This document shows positions 5,911 through 6,858 of a DNA stretch of 6,858 nt, piece after piece (position 1 is the stretch's first letter; every line of letters begins with the position of its first letter). The stretch lies in contig DQCG01000600.1 of assembly GCA_003533825.1 (NCBI GenBank), positions 1-6,858 of the forward strand, given 5' to 3'. The translations under genes and the position numbers were made by a program. The stretch is from Phycisphaerales bacterium (GTDB lineage: Bacteria > Planctomycetota > Phycisphaerae > Sedimentisphaerales > Anaerobacaceae). The notes below the pieces were generated by a model. That model saw only the letters and a list, made by a program, of their open reading frames with translations. It was not told the DNA's origin and searched no databases.

Positions 5911-5938
5911 ACTATACAACAGAAGGCAATTCTTGCAA
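5911..5938 (-). promoter_or_regulatory. Candidate promoter of asnS
   Basis: Reading the minus strand, TTGCAA (5938-5933) and TATAGT (5916-5911) are separated by 16 nt, matching the housekeeping consensus at 4/6 and 5/6. A start near 5904 gives a leader of about 100 nt before the asnS ATG. I saw no T-box specifier or antiterminator pattern in that leader. Confidence 0.5.
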
Positions 5939-5993
5939 AGTACATATTTGGAGATTCCCCGACTTTAAGATGCTTTCTGATATGATTTTTCTA

Positions 5994-6021
5994 TTGACAC
6001 TTTTTCATGTTGTGATAAAAC
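5994..6021 (+). promoter_or_regulatory. Promoter of the DUF2283 gene
   Basis: TTGACA (5994-5999) is a perfect -35 hexamer. Sixteen nt downstream TAAAAC (6016-6021) matches the -10 at 4/6 and carries the TGn extension (TGA, 6013-6015). Transcription would start near 6028, about 35 nt before the ATG at 6063. This rules against the longer in-frame reading from ATG 5970, which would place the promoter inside the gene. It faces away from the asnS promoter. Confidence 0.52.
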
Positions 6022-6062
6022 TTTGTTATGTAAGCAGAGCCGCGTTAATCTCAGAATATATA

Positions 6063-6299
6063 ATGAGAATAAAATATTTTCCTGATACAGATACGGCGTT
6101 GATAGAGTTTTCGGATCTTAATGTTGCCGAAACGAAAGGGATTAACGAGAATATTTATGTTGACCTGGATGCTTCGGGTAATCTGGTGGCAATGACTATT
6201 GAACATGCCAGTCAACAGGCAAGTTTCCCATCTCTTTCTTATGAGCAGATAGATGAACAAACACCCGACAGCCCGTTGCAGCGGGCGATTGGTAGCTGA
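6063..6299 (+). CDS. DUF2283 family protein
   Basis: This 78-aa protein matches the DUF2283 pattern: MRIKYFPDTDTALIEFSD (1-18), then VAETKGINENIYVDLDASG (21-39) and LVAMTIEHAS (41-50). The family typically reads as a small beta-rich fold of about 50-80 aa with D-x-x-A-D-A near the start, V-x-E-T in the middle and D-x-x-G-x-L-V-G-I-E at the end. Here the usual GIE is AMTIE. Members are of unknown function and are often found beside small genes of toxin-antitoxin type (commonly DUF4258); no such partner is next to it here. The C-terminal 28 residues are polar and probably extended. The ATG at 6063 is chosen over an in-frame ATG at 5970 because the family starts with M-[KR]-I and a promoter lies between them. 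The ribosome binding site is poor. Confidence 0.82.
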   Translation: MRIKYFPDTDTALIEFSDLNVAETKGINENIYVDLDASGNLVAMTIEHASQQASFPSLSYEQIDEQTPDSPLQRAIGS

Positions 6300-6412
6300 T
6301 GCTGATTTTTTGTTGTTAGGAAAAAAACCTGTATGGAGCTGATAATAACATATTCACTATCCGAAAATGTTGACTGGTCATAGTAAATATAGCTTCGTCA
6401 GATGGATATAAA

Positions 6413-6847
6413 ATGAATGTTTTGTATAAATATTGCGACCAAAAGGGTATTGTTAAGATTCTGGAATTGCTAGAATTGAAATTGCCGTATATTTCAGATG
6501 TTAACGACCCACTTGAATGTTTACCTTATTTCTATTGTCCAGATGATAAATCTGCAATTGAGGCAAGATATTTATCTGTATTGAGAAAAAGAAACATTCC
6601 CGAGCCAGCAGGCTACAAACAAGCACTAAATGGACTTTATGAAAAAGGCGAGATTCAGAAAATGCTTGCAGATAGCTCACTAGAATGTCAAAAAAATATG
6701 AACTGCAAAAGTTGTTTGCTGTCCGTTTCAAAAACGGCAAGAAACACTTTAATGTGGGCACATTATGCTGATAAGCATAAGGGAACGATAATCGGTATTG
6801 ATTTCGATAATATCTTTCCTAATAGTGGTATTAATTTTACTGTCTAA
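6413..6847 (+). pseudogene. DUF2971 family protein, apparently truncated
   Basis: The 144-aa product matches the N-terminal half of DUF2971 proteins, which are normally about 230-300 aa and of unknown function; some occur in defence-like neighbourhoods. Visible blocks are LYKY (4-7), the NDPLE box (31-35) and LMWAHYADKHKGTIIGIDFD (113-132), the family's W-x-H-Y-A-x-x-H-x-G signature. A Cys cluster (C92, C97, C100, C101) precedes it. The frame stops with TAA at 6845-6847 just after INFTV, where the family usually continues with V-x-Y; the next codons TAT TAT TAA hold a second stop. A nonsense change or a truncation is likely, though the window ends 11 nt later, so a downstream continuation in another frame cannot be excluded. 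GGA lies 6 nt before the ATG. The gene is markedly AT-rich, consistent with transfer. Confidence 0.68.
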
Positions 6848-6858
6848 TATTATTAAAG

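Larger units (their letters stand above)
5803..6062. promoter_or_regulatory. Divergent asnS / DUF2283 control region
   Basis: These 260 nt separate the divergent starts of asnS (-) and the DUF2283 gene (+). They contain one promoter candidate for each direction (5911-5938 and 5994-6021), about 55 nt apart and back to back. The asnS leader (5803 to about 5904) is moderately GC-rich; bases 5940-6062 are AT-rich. No further gene is supported. Confidence 0.55.

Noticed and set aside
5970..6062. 31-codon N-terminal extension of the DUF2283 gene
   Set aside because: DUF2283 proteins begin at M-[KR]-I, and a consensus TTGACA promoter lies inside the extension.
6267..6316. GCCCG/CGGGC hairpin followed by T6 as terminator of the DUF2283 gene
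   Set aside because: The 5-bp stem lies inside the coding end and the T-run is about 20 nt away, too far for intrinsic termination.

Overview
The window looks like a bacterial chromosome segment. Housekeeping genes (panB, prmC, asnS) sit between small accessory genes of unknown function. The mix of moderately GC-rich core genes, very AT-rich spacers, an AsnRS with a long charged insert, and an AlpA-like HTH gene beside tiny membrane proteins made me think of Planctomycetota (Phycisphaerae). That is inference from general resemblance, not a demonstrated placement. There are no rRNA or tRNA genes, CRISPR arrays, or recognisable insertion sequences.

Layout, left to right. 1-277 holds no gene I can name. 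278-1138 (-) is panB, ketopantoate hydroxymethyltransferase of pantothenate/CoA synthesis, with a candidate promoter at 1183-1211. 1139-1869 is an AT-rich spacer. It carries one convincing rho-independent terminator (about 1454-1489, + strand) that ends no visible gene, so a short RNA is possible, followed by a perfect AT-rich palindrome (1496-1529). 1870-2591 (+) is a compact three-gene unit with a good extended -10 promoter: a 67-aa excisionase/AlpA-type HTH protein, then two small proteins, each a membrane helix followed by a charged, probably coiled-coil tail. These two appear to be diverged tandem duplicates. The unit converges on prmC, and the two ends overlap by 6 nt.

2586-5802 (-) reads asnS, then a 252-aa conserved hypothetical gene, then prmC, with gaps of only 23 and 44 nt, so they are probably co-transcribed. 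AsnRS charges tRNA-Asn. PrmC methylates the GGQ glutamine of class-1 release factors. The middle gene is visibly more AT-rich than asnS and has no known function; it looks like an insertion into a translation operon. prmC also has its own extended -10 element only 6 nt before its ATG and no Shine-Dalgarno, which suggests a leaderless transcript.

5803-6858 runs the other way: a divergent promoter region for asnS and a DUF2283 gene (6063-6299), then an AT-rich DUF2971-family ORF (6413-6847) that stops at about half the usual family length and is probably a truncated gene.

The most interesting candidates are the HTH plus duplicated membrane/coiled-coil microprotein cassette, the orphan terminator with possible small RNA, and the inferred leaderless prmC promoter. 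None can be called a new system from sequence alone.
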